Assembly (NCBI GenBank): GCA_025667525.1
Contig: CM046876.1
Coordinates: 21,911,224-21,975,223 of the forward strand
From: Glebionis coronaria
Lineage: Eukaryota > Streptophyta > Magnoliopsida > Asterales > Asteraceae
Direction of reading: 5' to 3'
Length of the DNA stretch: 64,000 bases
Shown: piece after piece, positions 60,229-64,000 of the stretch
Layout of the letters: each line of letters opens with the position of its first letter
Numbering within the stretch: the stretch's first letter is position 1
Notes under the pieces: model-generated
Databases searched by the model: none
What the model was told of the DNA's origin: nothing
The model's input: the letters and a program-made list of their open reading frames with translations, nothing else
Program-made: the position numbers and the translations under genes

Positions 60229-61206
60229 TGTGACTCATGCCAACGACAAGGAAAAGCCTCACAAAAAGATGAAATGCCACAAAATATCATCTAAGTGTGT
60301 GAGATCTTTGACGTTTGGGGCATCGACTTTATGGGGCCGTTCCCATCATCTCGTGGTAATAAGTACATCCTTGTCGCGGTTGACTACCTATCTAAGTGGG
60401 TGGAAGCTAAGGCTTTGCCCACCAATGATGCTCGTGTGGTAGTCAAGTTTTTGAAAAGCTTGTTTTCTCAGTTTGGAACCCCTCGTGCGATCATAAGCGA
60501 TCGTGGAACCCATTTTTGTAATGACCAATTTGAAAGGGTCCTAAGGAAATATGGGGTTACACATCGGCTTTCTACGGCTTATCACCCACAAACGAGTGGG
60601 CAAGTCGAGGTTACAAACCGAGCGTTGAAGAGGATCTTGGAGAGATCCGTTGGGGAAAACCAACAATCTTGGTCGGATAAGTTGGACGATGCTTTATGGG
60701 CTTTTAGGACCGCTCATAAGACGCCCATTGGGTGCACTCCTTATAAGCTTGTGTATGGGAAAAATTGTCATTTGCCAATTGAATTGGAACACAAGGCTTA
60801 TTGGGCCCTAAAGCATTGTAATGATGACATGGAGACCGTGGGAAAACACCGGAAAATGCAATTAAATGAATTGGATGAATTAAGGGATATTGCTTATGAA
60901 AATTCATTTATTTATAAAGAAAAGACTAAAAAGTTGCATGATTCTAAAATTAAAAACCGGGTTTTTAACATCGGGGATCAAGTATTACTTTTTAATTCTT
61001 GTTTGAAAATCTTTTACGGTAAGTTGAAATACCGTTGGTCCGGTCCATTCACCGTGACTCAAGTTTTTCCTTATGGGACCATCGAGCTAGCTCAAAATGA
61101 TGGCCCCAATTTCAAGGTGAATGGACATAGGTTGAAGCACTACTTTGGCGGGGAAGTTCCATCCTTGAACTACCTCGACCAAATCACCTTCCCCAATGAT
61201 AATTAG
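60229..61206 (+). pseudogene. Athila integrase, core and C-terminal domain
   Basis: Same frame as the preceding part: CDSCQRQGKAS, then a TAA at 60292-60294, then an open frame to the natural end at 61206. The DDE core is complete: Asp in WGIDFMGP, Asp in ISDRGTHF and Glu in GQVEVTNR, with 35 residues between the second Asp and Glu. The C-terminal domain has IGDQVLLF and a GPF motif (YRWSGPFTV), and ends HYFGGEVP...FPNDN. Integrase inserts the cDNA. The core alone is intact from 60295, but no start context suggests separate expression. No chromodomain is seen, as expected for Athila. Confidence 0.92.
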
Positions 61207-63018
61207 TATTGAGGGGATCGAGTCGAGCTCATGACTCGGTAATAAAAACAAGGTGCCTCGTGGGGGAGTCCCATGCTTATCCTATGTACATATTATCGCT
61301 TTCTAATGTAGTAACGTGTGGGGATTTGTGCCCTTCGAACCTTTGTTCCGTGGTTGTTTGTGAATTGTGGATTTTAGATGATCATGATCTTCACGATTGG
61401 AGCCTCTCGTGTTCGTTTTATGGGAGTACTCGATCGTTTGCTTTGAAGAATTTCTCAATATCCATTATATCCTTTGATTTTCTAACCTTAGTTTTATAGC
61501 ACACTTTATAAACGGCTTTAAATTTAACGGTTACACGCTTTCCATGCTAGATTAGGCATTCGAATACGTCTCTAGTATGGGGTTGTTTGCACCCCTAGAC
61601 TCGAAACATTGAGGACAATGTTTAACTTTAGTATGGGGGGGGGGTGAATAGATACTTGCCTTTCCAAATCTTCACGCTTTCCAAAGTTTATCTTTTTATT
61701 TATCGTTTTGTTTCAAAATAAGGCTAAAAATGGACAAGTTTTAAATTTTTTCTCATGTTTTATAAGTGTTTGATGACACGAATGTAGGTTTTCCGATGGC
61801 GAGAATAAGAGTAATTTTTGACTCGACCGTGCGTGTTGAGCACTTAACTTTGATTCCTTAACTTCACATTAGGCTAAGTCTCTTAAATGAGGACGAGAAA
61901 TGATAGGGTTAATTATAAGTTACTATGCTAAACGTAGAGTACTCGTATTCTTTCAGAAACTCTTGTGTTCTCGTTGTTTGCTTATTCTCCCTTCGCTTGT
62001 AAATATTTTTTGCTTAATAAATATTGACTTAGCGGTTTAGTCTTGATTGTAGGGTTTCTAGTCTTTTCTAGTAGCTTCCGTGTAATTAAATTGGGAAGAC
62101 ATTAAGGTATAGCCAGCTTCACGGTTTTGAAGTATTGGCAACCCGAATAATCAAAAGCTTCACCCAATAATAAGATTTCAAGTGCTCACCTAAATCAAGC
62201 AAACAATTTGAAGCTCACAAGGCCGAAAAATCTATGCAAAATTGAAAGTGAATCAAGCCTTAATCTTTGAAGCTTTAAAGATCCAAAATTCGCCTTAGCG
62301 TGAGGATATACATCTTTGGCTAATAAAACTACCGATGAGGTGGATAATAAAAGGCAAGGCAAGACCGAAGTCATAATAAAAGCTTCATGGCGAAGTTGAA
62401 TAAAAGATGGAGGTAAACCAATGATAATAAGGCCCTTCCGTAGGGGGCATATAAAAGTCTTGGTAATAACTCTCATGTTCAAAACCGTTATAAAACCGTG
62501 TTTTTCGATCCTTCTTGTTGACTTAATTTTTTGACATCGTTGTCTATTAGGAGGGGTTATTGGTTTGATGATCTTGATTACACCGTTAGGACTCTATTTT
62601 TAGACCTAAATCTCTATTATCACACAAGTCAAACAATGTATCCTCGTGAAACATTCAAGACATAATAAAATATAAGAGATACAACTTAGGAAATTGGGAG
62701 GATAAGTACGTGATTAGGGCATATGAGTAGTGTTAGCATTACTAACTTATAATGACAATGATCTTGGTGCACGCTTGGCATGGAATTGGGGTGAAAATCG
62801 AGGATGATGAAATTATTTCTAACGAAGCATTCACGTGTTCTTATTCTATGAACCTAAACGTCCCATTTTGCGATGAAAATCATACATTATGTCTAAAACG
62901 CAAGTAGTAGTAATAGTAGTACTGTAGCTAGTTTATCATTCAATAAATGTGAATAAAAATGAATTTTGGAGGTGCTACGATACTTTATTCTAGCATTGCG
63001 TGGGGGCACGGCCATGGT
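61207..63018 (+). other. Athila 3' untranslated region, env ORF absent
   Basis: About 1.8 kb. Short frames (61209-61499 plus, 62195-62482 minus) have no signal peptide, transmembrane pattern or conserved motif. A purine-rich TTTAGTATGGGGGGGGGGTG at about 61630-61649 resembles the terminal polypurine tract. Confidence 0.6.
61630..61649 (+). other. Internal polypurine-like tract (Athila)
   Basis: TTTAGTATGGG plus a G run, after GAGGACAATG. It is near-identical to the tract beside the 3' LTR. Confidence 0.6.
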
Positions 63019-63032
63019 TTAGTATGGGGGAG
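63019..63032 (+). other. Athila terminal polypurine tract
   Basis: TTTAGTATGGGGGAG directly before the LTR start TGATGAG. Confidence 0.8.
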
Positions 63033-64000
63033 TGATGAGACTGCTTTTATACATAGTCTCATCGTCCAAAAAGGGCTTAAAATGCAAAAAAATATCATGA
63101 AAATACCCAAATATATGCTTGTGTTTGTTTCTTGTGTATTTTAGGTACGGAAATTGAGAAATGACAAAAGATCACAAGAATCATGCAAAAACGAACACGG
63201 GAAACGAAGCCGCACATTGAACCAAGCCCTAATGAAGAATTTTCAAAGAAAACCCTTGATGATTTGAATATTTATGAAGAAGGTTCCTCCAATATTGAAG
63301 AATTGACACTTTATACCCTTGTATCTTCATAATTACAAGATTGGTCCCTAAAGTTTGTCAAAATTACAAAAAGGGCCCTACACTTTGAAGAATTGGCAAT
63401 TTTAGTCCCTCATCAAAACTAAAATGTCAATATTTGTCCTTCTCAAAATCAACATACCATGAAGAACTCTAAGTTACAAGAATTACAAATTTAGTCCTTT
63501 AAAAATGTCAAAATTACCAAAAGGACCCTTGACTTTGAAGACTTGGTAAAATACTCCCTCATTAATCATGATTTGGCAATTTTAGTCCTCCAAAATGTCA
63601 ATCATGCAAGTTAAAACCATTATCCTTGAAGAAAATACCAAATTAGTCCTTCAAGAATCGAGAATTGGCAAGAAATACCCCTGAAAATACTTTGTAAAAC
63701 TTTTTGGGGCAAAAGTATGAAAAATGAAACTTCAATAACAAAGGAAATGAAGTTTGGCCGGATTTATTTACAAGTGAAAGAAGTTTGAGAGATTAGGGGC
63801 TAAATCTGGCAGACAAGAGAAGATGCCTAGACCTATCGAATGGTGACACGTGCCCCATTAACTCTTTTCCACCAATCACCTTACTCCCTTCCTCCACATC
63901 ACCATTCCACTTCATCAGATTAATATTTATTAATCTTGGCGCCATTAACACAATTTTAAACTTAATCCAAACCAAAAACAGATTAAACACAACAACTATT
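63033..64000 (+). mobile_element. Athila 3' LTR, first 968 bp
   Basis: Matches 31311-32280 with scattered substitutions and small indels, including the terminal 9-bp hairpin (63034-63042 with 63055-63063). It continues beyond the window. Confidence 0.92.

Noticed and set aside
61209..61499. Athila env ORF
   Set aside because: 96 codons only, no signal peptide or membrane-anchor pattern, and no conservation evidence.

Overview
The window is plant nuclear DNA, AT-rich and gene-poor, built almost wholly of LTR retrotransposons and their debris. I found no intact host gene. The retroelement proteins resemble families I recall as abundant in Asteraceae (daisy/lettuce family) genomes; that is a judgement from memory, not a database result. 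The plant assignment itself rests on an Athila-type gag-pol with a tRNA-Asp primer site, plant Ty1/copia polyproteins with tRNA-iMet primer sites, and a plant-type Helitron terminus.

Layout. 1-1635 (minus): a long charged ORF, probably an accessory (env-like) retroelement gene, with two in-frame stops and a candidate splice acceptor, preceded by a ~105-bp tandem repeat. 2730-2930: a PIF/NAM-like C-terminal fragment. 2981-3138: a MITE-like inverted repeat. 3790-7840 (+): Copia 1, gag to integrase, cut off by a Gypsy LTR (Gypsy A, minus, 7841-11186). 11630-12420: a degenerate minisatellite. 13021: a Helitron 3' terminus. ~13860-19395 (minus): Copia 2, all domains recognisable, six nonsense codons. 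20010-24313 (minus): Gypsy B, truncated LTR plus integrase and gag zinc-finger fossils. 24314-28640 (+): Copia 3, 5' LTR to mid-integrase, cut by further LTR debris (28641-31310).

31311 to beyond 64000 (+): one Athila element whose parts are spread by two nested insertions. Its 5' LTR (31311-44559) is split by a non-autonomous LTR element (33487-42507, TSD GAAAC). A second LTR element (44586-54762, minus, TSD GGCGT) sits just behind the Athila primer site. Athila gag-pol follows (55424-61206; three nonsense codons, one frameshift), then a polypurine tract and the start of the 3' LTR at 63033.

Read together, this is a stack of insertions into insertions. Several elements are cut at a clean LTR start and lack their right half here, so those halves are predicted to lie beyond the window's right edge. 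The most informative element is 44586-54762: its LTRs differ by only a few percent by eye, yet its reverse transcriptase is an old fossil, which suggests it was mobilised in trans after losing its own coding capacity.
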